This document shows, in pieces, positions 8,323 through 17,702 of a stretch of DNA of 64,000 nucleotides. The position numbers and the translations under genes are program-made. Below the pieces are notes generated by a model. The model was not told the origin of the DNA, did not search any database, and saw only the letters and a list, made by a program, of their open reading frames with translations. How positions within the stretch are numbered: position 1 is the first letter of the stretch; each line of letters opens with the position of its first letter. The DNA is from Ciceribacter lividus (GTDB lineage: Bacteria; Pseudomonadota; Alphaproteobacteria; Rhizobiales; Rhizobiaceae), in assembly GCF_003337715.1 (NCBI RefSeq), contig NZ_QPIX01000001.1:62001-126000 (forward strand). The letters run 5' to 3'.

Positions 8323-9777
8323 TTACACCCCCGTCGCCGGAATGCCGGTGCGCTCGACCTTGCGGGGGGCGACCAGCTCCTTCCAGGTGGAGAGCGCCTT
8401 GTTGACCGCCTGGAACGGCTCGCGCCGGACGAATTCGCCATGGCCCTCGCGCGTCTTGACCGTCGATTCCTCGATCGCGACCATGCCGCGGGTGAGCGTG
8501 AAGCGCGGCAGACCGGTCACCTGCTTGCCCTCGAAGACGTTGTAGTCGATCGCCGACTGCTGGGTACCGGCCGAGATCGTCTTCGAGCGCTTCGGATCCC
8601 AGACCACGATATCGGCGTCGGCGCCGACGAGGATCGCGCCCTTCTTCGGATACATGTTGAGGATCTTGGCGATGCTGGTCGAGGTGACGGCAACGAACTC
8701 GTTCATGGTAAGGCGGCCGGTCGCAACACCGTAGGTCCAGAGCATCGGCATGCGGTCTTCGAGCCCGCCGGTGCCGTTCGGGATCTTGGTAAAGTCGCCG
8801 ACGCCGAAGCGTTTTTGGTCGGTGGTGAAGGCGCAGTGGTCGGTGGCGACGCAGGAGAGCGAGCCCGACTGCAGGCCGGCCCAGAGACTGTCCTGATGCT
8901 GCTTGTTGCGGAAGGGCGGGCTCATGACGCGGCGTGCGGCATGGTCCCAGTCCTTGTTGAAGTACTCGCTCTCGTCGAGCGTCAGATGCTGGATCAGCGG
9001 TTCGCCATAGACGCGCATTCCCTTCTGGCGGGCGCGGCGGATTGCTTCATGGGCCTGTTCGCAGGAGGTGTGCACGACGTAGAGCGGAACGCCCGCCATG
9101 TCGGCCAGCATGATCGCACGGTTGGTCGCCTCGCCCTCGACCTCGGCAGGTCTCGAATAGGCGTGCGCCTCCGGTCCGTTGTTGCCCTCCGCCAGGAGCT
9201 TGGCGCACATGGCGGCCACCACGTCGCCGTTTTCCGCGTGGACGAGCGGCAGCGCGCCGAGTTCGGCGCAGCGCGAGAAGGAGGCGAACATCTCGTCGTC
9301 GTTCACCATCAGGGCGCCCTTGTAGGCCATGAAGTGCTTGAAGGTGTTGATGCCCTTGTCCTTGACGACGGTTTCCATCTCGTCGAACACGCGCTTGTTC
9401 CAGCCGGTGATCGCCATGTGGAAGGAGTAGTCGGCGTTGGCGCGGCTTGTCTTATTATGCCACATCTGCAGCGCGTCGAGGAGCGACTGGTCGGGGGCCG
9501 GCAGACAGAAATCGACGACCATGGTCGTGCCGCCGGCAAGGCCCGCGCGCGTGCCGCTCTCGAAATCGTCGGAGGAATAGGTGCCCATGAACGGCATTTC
9601 GAGGTGGACGTGCGGATCGATGCCGCCCGGCATGACGTAGCAGCCGGAGGCGTCCAGCACCTCGTCGCCGGCAAGGTTCGGGCCGATCTCGACGATCACG
9701 CCACCCTCGATCCTGACGTCAGCCTTGTAGGTGAGATCGGCGGTAACGACCGTGCCGCCCTTGATGACTGTGCTCAT
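8323..9777 (-). CDS. hydA: Dihydropyrimidinase (D-hydantoinase)
   Basis: Second enzyme of reductive pyrimidine catabolism, hydrolysing dihydrouracil/dihydrothymine to N-carbamoyl-beta-amino acids. The 484-residue length and all metal ligands of the cyclic amidohydrolase fold are present: HVH (56, 58), the carboxylated lysine in FMAYKG (about 153), HAEN (180), VVHTS (236) and ATDHC (Asp313). It follows the GH114-like gene by 54 bp and the amidohydrolase at 10.8-12.0 kb on the same strand, and may be co-transcribed with them from the RutR-controlled region. Confidence 0.95.
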   Translation of the reverse strand: MSTVIKGGTVVTADLTYKADVRIEGGVIVEIGPNLAGDEVLDASGCYVMPGGIDPHVHLEMPFMGTYSSDDFESGTRAGLAGGTTMVVDFCLPAPDQSLLDALQMWHNKTSRANADYSFHMAITGWNKRVFDEMETVVKDKGINTFKHFMAYKGALMVNDDEMFASFSRCAELGALPLVHAENGDVVAAMCAKLLAEGNNGPEAHAYSRPAEVEGEATNRAIMLADMAGVPLYVVHTSCEQAHEAIRRARQKGMRVYGEPLIQHLTLDESEYFNKDWDHAARRVMSPPFRNKQHQDSLWAGLQSGSLSCVATDHCAFTTDQKRFGVGDFTKIPNGTGGLEDRMPMLWTYGVATGRLTMNEFVAVTSTSIAKILNMYPKKGAILVGADADIVVWDPKRSKTISAGTQQSAIDYNVFEGKQVTGLPRFTLTRGMVAIEESTVKTREGHGEFVRREPFQAVNKALSTWKELVAPRKVERTGIPATGV

Positions 9778-9831
9778 TTTTGTTTCCCTCTGTCGTTTTC
9801 GTTGCCGGGGCGTCGGACCGCCCGTCCGCTT

Positions 9832-10611
9832 TCAGTTCGGGCAGAATTTTACGTCCTTTGTCAGGTCCCTGTTTCTTAGGATCATAGAGATGCGCATGGA
9901 TTTCGCCGCGCGGCAGGCGGCGGAAAAGTTGATCTTGCGGTCGGTGTATTCGGCGTCAAAGATTGCCTTGCCCTTCTTCGAATAGACGGCCACATCACCA
10001 CACCAGCCGTCCTGATGGCAGCTTTCCGTGATGGCGAAATCCAGGACGTTCACGAAATGGCCGGTCATGTCCGGCACGTTTTTCTGGCCTATGGCGAGGC
10101 CGAGGCCATGGGCGATCTTCGCCAATGCCAGCACATAGGATTTGGTGTGCGCTTTGGTGATGGGAAACCCTGAATCGGCGTAGTGGACGTCCATATTGTC
10201 CGGCTCGATCGCCTGGAATCCCTTGGCCTTGCAGACCTCGAAGCGCTTCTTCATCAGCGGCAGGAGGATGTCGCGCTGGCGGATGTCCAGAAACTTCTCG
10301 TCGGGCCAGTCGCCATAGACCTTGCCGATGACCTTCGCCGGAAATGCCTTCCGATCCGGGGCGGTTTTCTCCAGCGTGCCGACACTGACGTAGCAGATCG
10401 TCTTGACGCCGCGCGCCCTGAGCCGGTCGATGGCTTTCTGCGTCACGAGTCCCGGGTGGAGGTCGTACACATTCACCTTGCGGGTCAGATCAAGCGGCGC
10501 GGTCAACTGCCAGTCCCAAGGCTCTCCGGCCGAAAAACGGGTTCTGGCTTCGGCCAGGGAACCGTGTGCAGCCATAAGCAGGCAGAGGACGAGCAGGCGC
10601 GTCAACGGCAT
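9832..10611 (-). CDS. Secreted GH114/TM1410-like glycosidase-type protein
   Basis: 259 residues with a signal peptide (LLVLCLLMAAHGSLAEA). The body resembles the endo-alpha-1,4-polygalactosaminidase (GH114, TIM-barrel) family: WDWQL near the start, VNVYDLHPGL, ICYVSVGTLE, DWPDEKFLDIR, the acidic IEPDNMD at the expected active-site strand, and LGLAIGQKN. The family acts on galactosamine-containing polysaccharides. A role in pyrimidine breakdown is not obvious, so its place between two pathway genes is odd. Family call moderate to good, substrate unknown. Confidence 0.75.
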   Translation of the reverse strand: MPLTRLLVLCLLMAAHGSLAEARTRFSAGEPWDWQLTAPLDLTRKVNVYDLHPGLVTQKAIDRLRARGVKTICYVSVGTLEKTAPDRKAFPAKVIGKVYGDWPDEKFLDIRQRDILLPLMKKRFEVCKAKGFQAIEPDNMDVHYADSGFPITKAHTKSYVLALAKIAHGLGLAIGQKNVPDMTGHFVNVLDFAITESCHQDGWCGDVAVYSKKGKAIFDAEYTDRKINFSAACRAAKSMRISMILRNRDLTKDVKFCPN

Positions 10612-10759
10612 GGTGCTACCTCACTCGGCCGGTCGCTTCTCCTTCCGGAAAAGCCGGTCCCCCACAGCTCGCAGATAGTCGAGAACGAGTTTCTTCGTTG
10701 CGAGCGGGACGGTTGTTTCTCCGGGCCAGCCAATCTCCGCAAGTATGGGACGAAAGCCG

Positions 10760-12013
10760 TCACCCCACAATCTCCGCGGTTTCCAGCACTGCGTGGAAGA
10801 GCACGTCGGCGCCGGCGGCGGCCCATTCCCTGGAGATGTCCTCGGCCTCGTTGTGGCTGAGGCCGCCGACGCAGGGGCACATGACCATGGTTGCGGGGGC
10901 GACCTTGGCCGCCCAGCAGGCATCATGGCCGGCGCCGGAGATGATGTTCATGTGGCTGTAGCCGAGCCGCTCCGCGGCCTTGCGGACACGCTCCACCAGC
11001 ACCGGGTCGAAGGTGACGGGATCGAAATGCCCGACCGCCTCGACCGAGCAGCCGACGCCCAGTCCTTCGCAGATCACGGCCGCCTCCTTCTCGATCCGCG
11101 CGCGCATGGCGTTGAGCTTGGCGAGGTCGGGGGTGCGGATGTCGACGGTGAAGACGACCTTGCCCGGCAGCACATTGCGGGAATTGGGAGAGAAGAAGAC
11201 CTGCCCGACGCCGCCGACGGCGCCCGGCTGGTTTTCCATGGCGACCGTCTGCACCATTTCCATGATGCGGGACATGGCAAGCCCGGCATTGACGCGCATC
11301 GCCATCGGCGTCGATCCGGTATGGGCTTCGCGGCCGGTGAGCGTGAATTCCAGCCACCAGAGACCCTGACAGTGGGTGACGACACCGATCTGCTTGTCCT
11401 CGGCTTCGAGGATCGGCCCCTGCTCGATGTGATACTCGAAATAGGCGTGCATCTTGCGCGCCCCGACCTCCTCGTCGCCCTGCCAGCCGATGCGCTTCAG
11501 CTCCTCGCCGTAGGTCTTGCCCTCGGGGTCCTTGCGGTCATAGGCGTAGTCCAGGGTGTGGACGCCGGCGAAGACGCCGGAGGCGAGCATGGCCGGCGCA
11601 AAGCGCGCGCCTTCCTCGTTGGCCCAGTTGGTGACGACGATCGGATGCTTGGTCTTGATGCCCAAGTCGTTCATCGAGCGGACGACTTCGAGAGCGGAGA
11701 GCACGCCGAGCACGCCGTCGAACTTGCCGCCGGTCGGCTGTGTGTCAAGATGCGAACCGACATAGACGGGAAGCGCATCCGGATCGGTGCCGGGGCGGGT
11801 CATGAACATGGTGCCCATCTTGTCGACACCCATGGTGAGCCCGGCGTCGTCGCACCACTTCTTGAAGAGATGGCGGCCTTCGCCGTCAGCGTCCGTCAGC
11901 GTCTGGCGATTGTTGCCGCCGGCAACGCCGGGGCCGATCTTCGCCATTTCCATGAGTGAATCCCACAGGCGATCGCCGTTAATGCGCAGATTCTCGCCGG
12001 GTGCAGCCGTCAT
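10760..12013 (-). CDS. M20-family Zn amidohydrolase, probable N-carbamoyl-beta-alanine amidohydrolase (beta-ureidopropionase)
   Basis: 417 residues from the ATG at 12013, which has GTGAGGAC upstream; an in-frame start 45 nt further up lacks a ribosome site. Metal and catalytic positions of the allantoate/carbamoyl-amino-acid amidohydrolase group are present: GSHLDTQPTGGKFDG (His88, Asp99), WANEEGARF (Glu133-Glu134), HIEQGP, REAHTGSTPM and SGAGHDA. The sequence alone would also allow allantoate amidohydrolase. The adjacent dihydropyrimidinase and RutR-like regulator favour beta-ureidopropionase, the third reductive-pathway step, giving beta-alanine, CO2 and ammonia. Confidence 0.88.
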   Translation of the reverse strand: MTAAPGENLRINGDRLWDSLMEMAKIGPGVAGGNNRQTLTDADGEGRHLFKKWCDDAGLTMGVDKMGTMFMTRPGTDPDALPVYVGSHLDTQPTGGKFDGVLGVLSALEVVRSMNDLGIKTKHPIVVTNWANEEGARFAPAMLASGVFAGVHTLDYAYDRKDPEGKTYGEELKRIGWQGDEEVGARKMHAYFEYHIEQGPILEAEDKQIGVVTHCQGLWWLEFTLTGREAHTGSTPMAMRVNAGLAMSRIMEMVQTVAMENQPGAVGGVGQVFFSPNSRNVLPGKVVFTVDIRTPDLAKLNAMRARIEKEAAVICEGLGVGCSVEAVGHFDPVTFDPVLVERVRKAAERLGYSHMNIISGAGHDACWAAKVAPATMVMCPCVGGLSHNEAEDISREWAAAGADVLFHAVLETAEIVG

Positions 12014-12152
12014 TGCAAAGTCCTCACCAGTTTTTCGACAGGGCCATGCAAGGCGCATGCCCTCTTTCTTGTTCCCGTGGTCCCCGGCGGCCTCTTCGTG
12101 CCTTGTCCGGTGTCACATGCCGGTTGCCTTTGTCAGACAACTGGCAGATAAT

Positions 12153-12168
12153 TTGACCGATTGGTAAA
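12153..12168. promoter_or_regulatory. RutR-box-like operator between rutR and the pyrimidine genes
   Basis: TTGACCGATTGGTAAA fits the known RutR consensus TTGACCAnnTGGTCAA at 12 of 14 defined positions with the correct 7-2-7 symmetry. It lies in the divergent 291-bp region, 140 nt upstream of the amidohydrolase start and 137 nt upstream of the regulator start, so it could control both. Confidence 0.75.
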
Positions 12169-12304
12169 CATTACTACTTCCGTCGCCGCACTCAAGCCGG
12201 AAAAAACAAAAAAAGACACCACAATTTGGTGGGCAATTGCCAAAACGATGTGCGGCGGAAAAAGGCAGAAAAAGCGACGGCCGACAGGCGACAGGAGGGA
12301 CGGC

Positions 12305-12952
12305 ATGGCGATACCGAGGGCAGCACAGACCCAGCGCCGGACGCGCATCCAGGAGGAGAAGGAGGAGATCATCCTCGAAGCTGCTCTCGACGTGTTTTCG
12401 CGCCGGGGGTTCCGCGGTGCGACCATCGACCAGATCGCCGAGGTCGCCGGCATGTCGAAGCCGAACCTGCTCTACTATTTCCGCACCAAGGAGGCGATGC
12501 ACCGCACGCTGATCGACCGGGTGCTCGACACCTGGCTCGAACCACTTCGCGCCTTCGACGCAGACGGGGACCCGGAGGAGGAGGTGCGCTCTTATATCCG
12601 GCGGAAGCTCGAAATGGCGCGCGATTTTCCGCGCGAGAGCCGTCTCTTCGCCAACGAGATACTGCAGGGCGCCCCGAACATCGAGGACGTGCTCAAGGGC
12701 TCGCTGAAGGCGCTGGTCGACGAGAAGGTCGAGGTCATCCGCTCCTGGATAAGGGCCGGCAAGGTCTACGACTGCGATCCCTATCACCTGATTTTCTCGA
12801 TCTGGTCGACGACCCAGCACTATGCCGACTTCGACGTCCAGGTCCGGGCCGTTCTCGGCGAAGGTCGTCCCTGCGACGACCGCCTCGAGGATGCGGCTCG
12901 CTTCCTCGAAGCCTTTTTCACGCGCGGGTTGATTCCTGCAGCGAGCCGCTGA
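12305..12952 (+). CDS. rutR: TetR-family regulator of pyrimidine catabolism, RutR-like
   Basis: 215-residue TetR repressor. The HTH is at about 20-65 (EIILEAALDVFSRRGFRGAT, IDQIAEVAGMSKPNLLYYF), and the C-terminal ligand domain has the RutR-type ending with WSTTQHYADF. In E. coli, RutR senses uracil/thymine. The ATG at 12305 has AGGAGGG six nt upstream, while longer in-frame versions would overlap the operator. It diverges from the amidohydrolase, with the RutR-like box between them. The stop codon abuts the stop of the convergent EamA gene with no gap. Confidence 0.88.
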   Translation: MAIPRAAQTQRRTRIQEEKEEIILEAALDVFSRRGFRGATIDQIAEVAGMSKPNLLYYFRTKEAMHRTLIDRVLDTWLEPLRAFDADGDPEEEVRSYIRRKLEMARDFPRESRLFANEILQGAPNIEDVLKGSLKALVDEKVEVIRSWIRAGKVYDCDPYHLIFSIWSTTQHYADFDVQVRAVLGEGRPCDDRLEDAARFLEAFFTRGLIPAASR

Positions 12953-13882
12953 TCAGTCCGGTAGCCGCGCCATCAGGAGGAGACCGCCCGCCGTCACCAG
13001 CGCCCCGGCAAAGACGGGCGCGGAGGCCCAGCCGTGGCCGATCAGGCCTTCCAGAATGATGATGAAGGTCGGCGTCAGGTAACCGTAGCCGAGCACCTTC
13101 GGCGCGGGCAGGCGCATCGAGGCGAACTGCAGCAGGAAGAAGGTGATGCCGGTGGTGACGACCGCGAGATAGATCGCGGCAAACCAGACAAAGCCGGGCA
13201 GGGCGGCGTAATCGATACTGAGGAGCTGCGGCGTCGCCGGGATCAGAATGAAGAAGAGCGTGCAGACGGTCGCCCAGAAGACGAAGACGATCGCCGGTTC
13301 GCCGCGATTGAAGCGGCGGAGCAGCGGCACATAAGCGGCGTGGCAGAGCACGCCGACGAAATAGATGAGTTCGCCGCGACCGACGTCGAAGGCGAGGAGT
13401 GCCGCGAGGTCGCCGCGAAAGATCACCCAGATGGCGCCGACGGCGGCAAGCAGGAGACTGAGCAGCACGTCGGGCCGGGTGCGCTGACGCATGAGCATCC
13501 AGGCAAAGACGGCGCTCGCGAGCGGCATCAGCGTGAACACCGCGCCGGTCGCCACTGGCGCGGTGAATTGCAGCGCGATGAACATGGTGACCATGTAGAC
13601 GGCCATCAGCAGGCCGAGGACGAGGAAGCGCGCCGGCTCGGAGGGGGCGCGGAACCGGTGGCGGAATACGCCGAAACACAAGACGCTGATGACGGCGACC
13701 GTTGCCGCATAGCGAACCGCCTGCAGCGCGATTGGCGGCATGGAACGGGTGGCAAGACCGCCGATCGAGAAGGACGAGGCGATCAGCATGGCAAAGAGCA
13801 GCATGGCGAGATGGGCCAGCAGCTTCTGCCGTCCCGTGGCATGGACATTGTGCCTATTTGCGGACGTTCGCTCGTTCGTCAT
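12953..13882 (-). CDS. EamA/DMT-superfamily transporter
   Basis: Inner-membrane protein of 309 residues with ten predicted membrane helices in two EamA repeats (about 25-155 and 170-300). The start at 13882 has AAGGAAC upstream and is preferred to an in-frame start 48 nt earlier. Such proteins export or import metabolites, and the substrate is not evident. It ends exactly where the rutR-like gene ends, with no room for a terminator between them. Confidence 0.88.
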   Translation of the reverse strand: MTNERTSANRHNVHATGRQKLLAHLAMLLFAMLIASSFSIGGLATRSMPPIALQAVRYAATVAVISVLCFGVFRHRFRAPSEPARFLVLGLLMAVYMVTMFIALQFTAPVATGAVFTLMPLASAVFAWMLMRQRTRPDVLLSLLLAAVGAIWVIFRGDLAALLAFDVGRGELIYFVGVLCHAAYVPLLRRFNRGEPAIVFVFWATVCTLFFILIPATPQLLSIDYAALPGFVWFAAIYLAVVTTGITFFLLQFASMRLPAPKVLGYGYLTPTFIIILEGLIGHGWASAPVFAGALVTAGGLLLMARLPD

Positions 13883-13996
13883 GATTGTTCCTTGCCCACT
13901 GCGACCGATGTCGCGGCACTGCCGTAGCATGGTGCGACGGTGGCCGGAAGAACCGATTTCGGGGCGAGGCTCGTCCTGGCGGCTGGCGAACGCCGG

Positions 13997-14833
13997 TCAG
14001 CGCATGCGCAGGATCATCGCGCCGGCGGCGATGACGAGTGCGGCTATAATCCGCGTGCCGCCGACCCGTTCCTTGAGCACGAGACCCGAAATTGCCGCGC
14101 CGAACAGGATCGACGTCTCCCGGAGTGCTGCGACGACCGCAACGGGCGCGAGCGTCATCGCCCAGAGCGCGATGCCGTAGGAGGATACCGTTCCGACACC
14201 GCCGATCAGGCCGAGATGCCAGTTGCCGGCGGTGTAGCGCCGGAAGACCTCGCGGCGGGTGAGGAGAGCCCAGAGCACCAGCGGCGGGCCGGTGAGGAGC
14301 GAAAGCCAGAGCGTGTAGGCGGCCGGCGATCCGGAGAGCCGGACGCCGACACCGTCCACCAGTGTGTAGCCGGCGATGACGACGGCGTTCATGAGGGCGA
14401 GCAGGACGCCCGTCCTGCTGTCGCGTCCGGGAATTCCGCCCATCATGCTGAGGATGCCGGCGCAGATGACGGCGATGCCGATCCAGCCGTTTGCCGAAAG
14501 GGGCTCACCGATCCAGGCAACGCTCGCGAGGGCCACCAGCAGGGGTGCCGTTCCACGCATCAGCGGATAGGTCTGGCTCATGTCGGCAGCGTGATAGGCA
14601 CGGGCGACCAGCACGAAATACCCGACCTGCAGGACGGTCGACGTGGCGATGAAGGGCCAGCTCGCCGGTGCGGGCTGAGGGAGGAAGGGGAGGACCACGG
14701 CGGCGATCAGCGAGGCGGAGGCTGCGACGAGCACCGTCGTCAAAAGCTTGTCTCCGGCGCCCTTGACGAGCGCGTTCCACGTCGCGTGCAGCGCGGCTGC
14801 GAAGAGAACGATCGCGAAGACGGAAAGGGCCAA
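13997..14833 (-). CDS. EamA/DMT-superfamily transporter
   Basis: 278-residue inner-membrane protein with two EamA repeats (GTAPLLVALASVAWIGEPLS closes the first; RETSILFGAAISGLVLKERV the second). An in-frame stop lies just upstream at 14837-14839, so the start must be the TTG at 14833 or further inside. The gene begins 3 nt after the GGDEF-EAL gene ends, suggesting read-through from the c-di-GMP locus. Substrate unknown. Confidence 0.82.
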   Translation of the reverse strand: MALSVFAIVLFAAALHATWNALVKGAGDKLLTTVLVAASASLIAAVVLPFLPQPAPASWPFIATSTVLQVGYFVLVARAYHAADMSQTYPLMRGTAPLLVALASVAWIGEPLSANGWIGIAVICAGILSMMGGIPGRDSRTGVLLALMNAVVIAGYTLVDGVGVRLSGSPAAYTLWLSLLTGPPLVLWALLTRREVFRRYTAGNWHLGLIGGVGTVSSYGIALWAMTLAPVAVVAALRETSILFGAAISGLVLKERVGGTRIIAALVIAAGAMILRMR

Positions 14834-14836
14834 GGG

Positions 14837-17524
14837 CTATGCCGATCGGTTGTTTTCTGCCGCCACGCAAGCCCGTTCCTTCGCAAAGCGCAGGAAGGTC
14901 GCCCCGTCCATCGGACGGGCGAGGGCATAGCCCTGCAGGGATTGGCAACCGAGGTCGCGGAGGATCGCCGCGTGCTCCATCGTTTCCACACCTTCGGCGA
15001 CGATCTCGATGCCGAGCGAGCGGCCGATTTCGACGATCGAGCTGATCAGGCGGCGCTGTGCCGGCGCCTCGATGATCGGATAGACCAGCTGGCGATCGAT
15101 CTTCAAGCGACGCGGAGAAATCTTCAGCAGCGACAGGATCGAAGCATAGCCGGTCCCGAAATCGTCGATCTCGATGTCGATGCCGTGGCGCCTTATCCGC
15201 TCGATGCTTTCGACGACCGCCGAACCCTTGTCATCGAAGGAGATCGACTCGAGGAGCTCGAAGGACAGGCTTCCGGGCAGAAGCTCCAGCCGGTCGAGGT
15301 GCTGGAACAGGCTTTCGTCGAAGAGACGCTGCGCCGAGATGTTGACCGACACCTTGCGGATGTCGAGATCGTTGGCACGCCAGCGTGCGAGCTGGAACAG
15401 CGCCTGATCGAGGATCGTCGCGTCGATCTGCGAGACCACATTGAGGTTCTCGGCGACCTTCAGGAATGTATCGGGTCCGAGGATGCCGTGCTCGGGGTGA
15501 TCCCAGCGGGCGAGCGCCTCCACGCCGGTGATCTCCAGTGTATGGGCGCAGAATTGGGGCTGGAAGTAAGAGACGAAGCCGTTCTGTTCGAGCGAACGGA
15601 GGATGGCGTCCGCGGTCTTCTTGGTATGGATGGTCAGCGACTTCAGGTCGTCGTTGTAGCGTTCGACGCGATTGCGGCCATGCCGCTTCGCCTCGTAGAG
15701 GGCGATGTCGGCGTTGACGAGCAACTGTTCGATCTGCATGCCAGAGTCGGCACGCGACGCGAGCCCGATGCTGGCTCCGATGCGGCATTCGTGTCCGGCA
15801 TAGGTGAGGGGTAGATTGATCGCATCGATGAGCCGCTTGGCGAGATCGAGGTGTTCCTGCTCGTTGAACACACCTGCGCAGACGACGACGAACTCGTCCC
15901 CGCCGATGCGGGCGACAAAATCGTCCGCGCGGATGCTTGCGCGCAACCGAAGTGCCGCTTGCCGCAGGATGTGGTCGCCAGCGGCATGTCCGAGCGTGTC
16001 GTTGATATCCTTGAAGCGGTCGAGATCGATGTGAAGCAGCGTGAAGTGTTCCGCTTCTCCCGCCTTCTCACTCAGCTTGGCGAGATACTGATCGAGATAA
16101 CGCCTGTTCGGCAGGCTGGTCAGCGCATCGTGGAGCGAGTTGTGCTCCATATGCTGGCGGGCAAGCTCGAGCTCGCGGTTCTGCAACTCCGCGCGTGCCT
16201 TTGCTTCGCGCAGCTCCTGTTGCAGGGTGATGTCTGCCGTCACGTTCCAGTTGACCCCCACCATCTTGCGGTGAAGGAAGGAGTCACGATACGTGGTGCC
16301 GAGTGCGCGGATATGGCGAACCTGACCCGACGGCGTGATGATGCGGAACTCGGTCGCGTAGTCCGTGCCTTCGGCGATGCAGCCACGAAAGACCCTCTCG
16401 GCCTCTTCCAGATCGTCGGGATGGAGCGCATTCCTCCACGTTTCGTAGGTGCTGCCGAAGGCGGATATTTCGACGCCGTAGAGTTGTGCCATGCGACCGT
16501 CCCAGTTGAGTGCGCCGGTCGTCAGGTCGAGCTCCCATACCCCGATCTTGGAGGCTTCGAGCGCGATGTCGAGCCGGTGCGAGAGCGCGTGGAGCTCTTC
16601 CTGGTGGCGGGACAGCACGGCAATGTTCCTTTGCCGTTCCGCCAAAAGGCGCGCGACCCAGAGAACGGGTGCCAGGATCATGACGCCCACCGCCAGCATC
16701 AGCAGACGCGAGAGCCACATGCCCTCCTGAGGCTGGTCCCAGCCGCCTTTCGGGATCGCGGCGATCTTCCAGCTTTCATGGCCGAAATTGATGAGCATGC
16801 TGACCGGCGTTTTCGCGAATATCGCGGAGTCGCCGTAGAACGTCTCGATCAGCCGCCCGCCTTCGGTCGTTGCAATGGCCACGTCGATGTTCGTGGGCTT
16901 GCCGAATAGGCCGCTGTCGGCGAACAGCTTCTCGACGTCCACGACCCCCGAGACGATGCCCCACAGCACGGGAGAGGAGCCCTCCCTCTCGATCTTGACC
17001 GGATAACGCACCACGAGCCCGCGTCCACCCTGGACGAGATTGATCGGTCCGGTGACGACGAAGTTGCCGGTGTCCGCGGCCTTCAGGGCACCGTCGCGCT
17101 GGGCAGGGTTGGTGCGGTAATCGAGGCCGATGACCGCCTTGTTGGCTTCGTAAGGGTAGACGTAGGCGACCTTCAGGTCGGGCGCGCCAACCACATTACG
17201 CAGTTGCGACTTGGCACTCAGGATTCTCTCAGAAAGGGCCGAGAACCGCGCCTCGTCGATTGTCGGTTGCGTCTCGAGCGCCGCGACGAAACCCTTGAGC
17301 AGCTGGATGTTGCCGCTCATGTTGCCTTCGAGCTTCGCCCTGACGAGACCGAGATTTTCCGTCACTTCGGCCCGGAGGTTGTCCAATCCGATACGCTGGC
17401 GCTGCTTTTCCGCATAAATCATCGACACCGCGAGCCCGGCAACGACGATGATCGCCGGCAAATAATATGGAAGAACCGAACGCAAGTATTTCCAGTTCGG
17501 ACGTGTATCGTCGATGGGGTTCAT
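14837..17524 (-). CDS. CHASE-PAS-GGDEF-EAL bifunctional c-di-GMP protein
   Basis: Inner-membrane signalling enzyme of 895 residues. TM1 is at about 20-38, a periplasmic CHASE-type sensor at about 45-255, TM2 at about 272-292, a PAS fold at about 325-440, GGDEF at about 455-620 with intact GGDEF (541-545), and EAL at about 645-885 with EAL (669-671) and DDFGTGY (787-793). Both the cyclase and phosphodiesterase motifs are intact, so it may make and break c-di-GMP. It is the third gene after a GGDEF-EAL protein and an orphan binding protein on the same strand, 178 bp downstream of the latter. Confidence 0.93.
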   Translation of the reverse strand: MNPIDDTRPNWKYLRSVLPYYLPAIIVVAGLAVSMIYAEKQRQRIGLDNLRAEVTENLGLVRAKLEGNMSGNIQLLKGFVAALETQPTIDEARFSALSERILSAKSQLRNVVGAPDLKVAYVYPYEANKAVIGLDYRTNPAQRDGALKAADTGNFVVTGPINLVQGGRGLVVRYPVKIEREGSSPVLWGIVSGVVDVEKLFADSGLFGKPTNIDVAIATTEGGRLIETFYGDSAIFAKTPVSMLINFGHESWKIAAIPKGGWDQPQEGMWLSRLLMLAVGVMILAPVLWVARLLAERQRNIAVLSRHQEELHALSHRLDIALEASKIGVWELDLTTGALNWDGRMAQLYGVEISAFGSTYETWRNALHPDDLEEAERVFRGCIAEGTDYATEFRIITPSGQVRHIRALGTTYRDSFLHRKMVGVNWNVTADITLQQELREAKARAELQNRELELARQHMEHNSLHDALTSLPNRRYLDQYLAKLSEKAGEAEHFTLLHIDLDRFKDINDTLGHAAGDHILRQAALRLRASIRADDFVARIGGDEFVVVCAGVFNEQEHLDLAKRLIDAINLPLTYAGHECRIGASIGLASRADSGMQIEQLLVNADIALYEAKRHGRNRVERYNDDLKSLTIHTKKTADAILRSLEQNGFVSYFQPQFCAHTLEITGVEALARWDHPEHGILGPDTFLKVAENLNVVSQIDATILDQALFQLARWRANDLDIRKVSVNISAQRLFDESLFQHLDRLELLPGSLSFELLESISFDDKGSAVVESIERIRRHGIDIEIDDFGTGYASILSLLKISPRRLKIDRQLVYPIIEAPAQRRLISSIVEIGRSLGIEIVAEGVETMEHAAILRDLGCQSLQGYALARPMDGATFLRFAKERACVAAENNRSA

Positions 17525-17702
17525 ATTCGAAACGGATCAAGAAACGGATTGAATGGCGACAAAAGCTGAGCAGTTCTCCCCTTGCAGTCCGCAGAATAAA
17601 GGAAACCCTTGAAGAATTTCTGAATCGAGTTGTGTACGCCCGGACGCCTTACCTTGGGTGGATGGCGCGAACGGGCGCCCGACGGGCCGCCGCAACGAGC
17701 GC

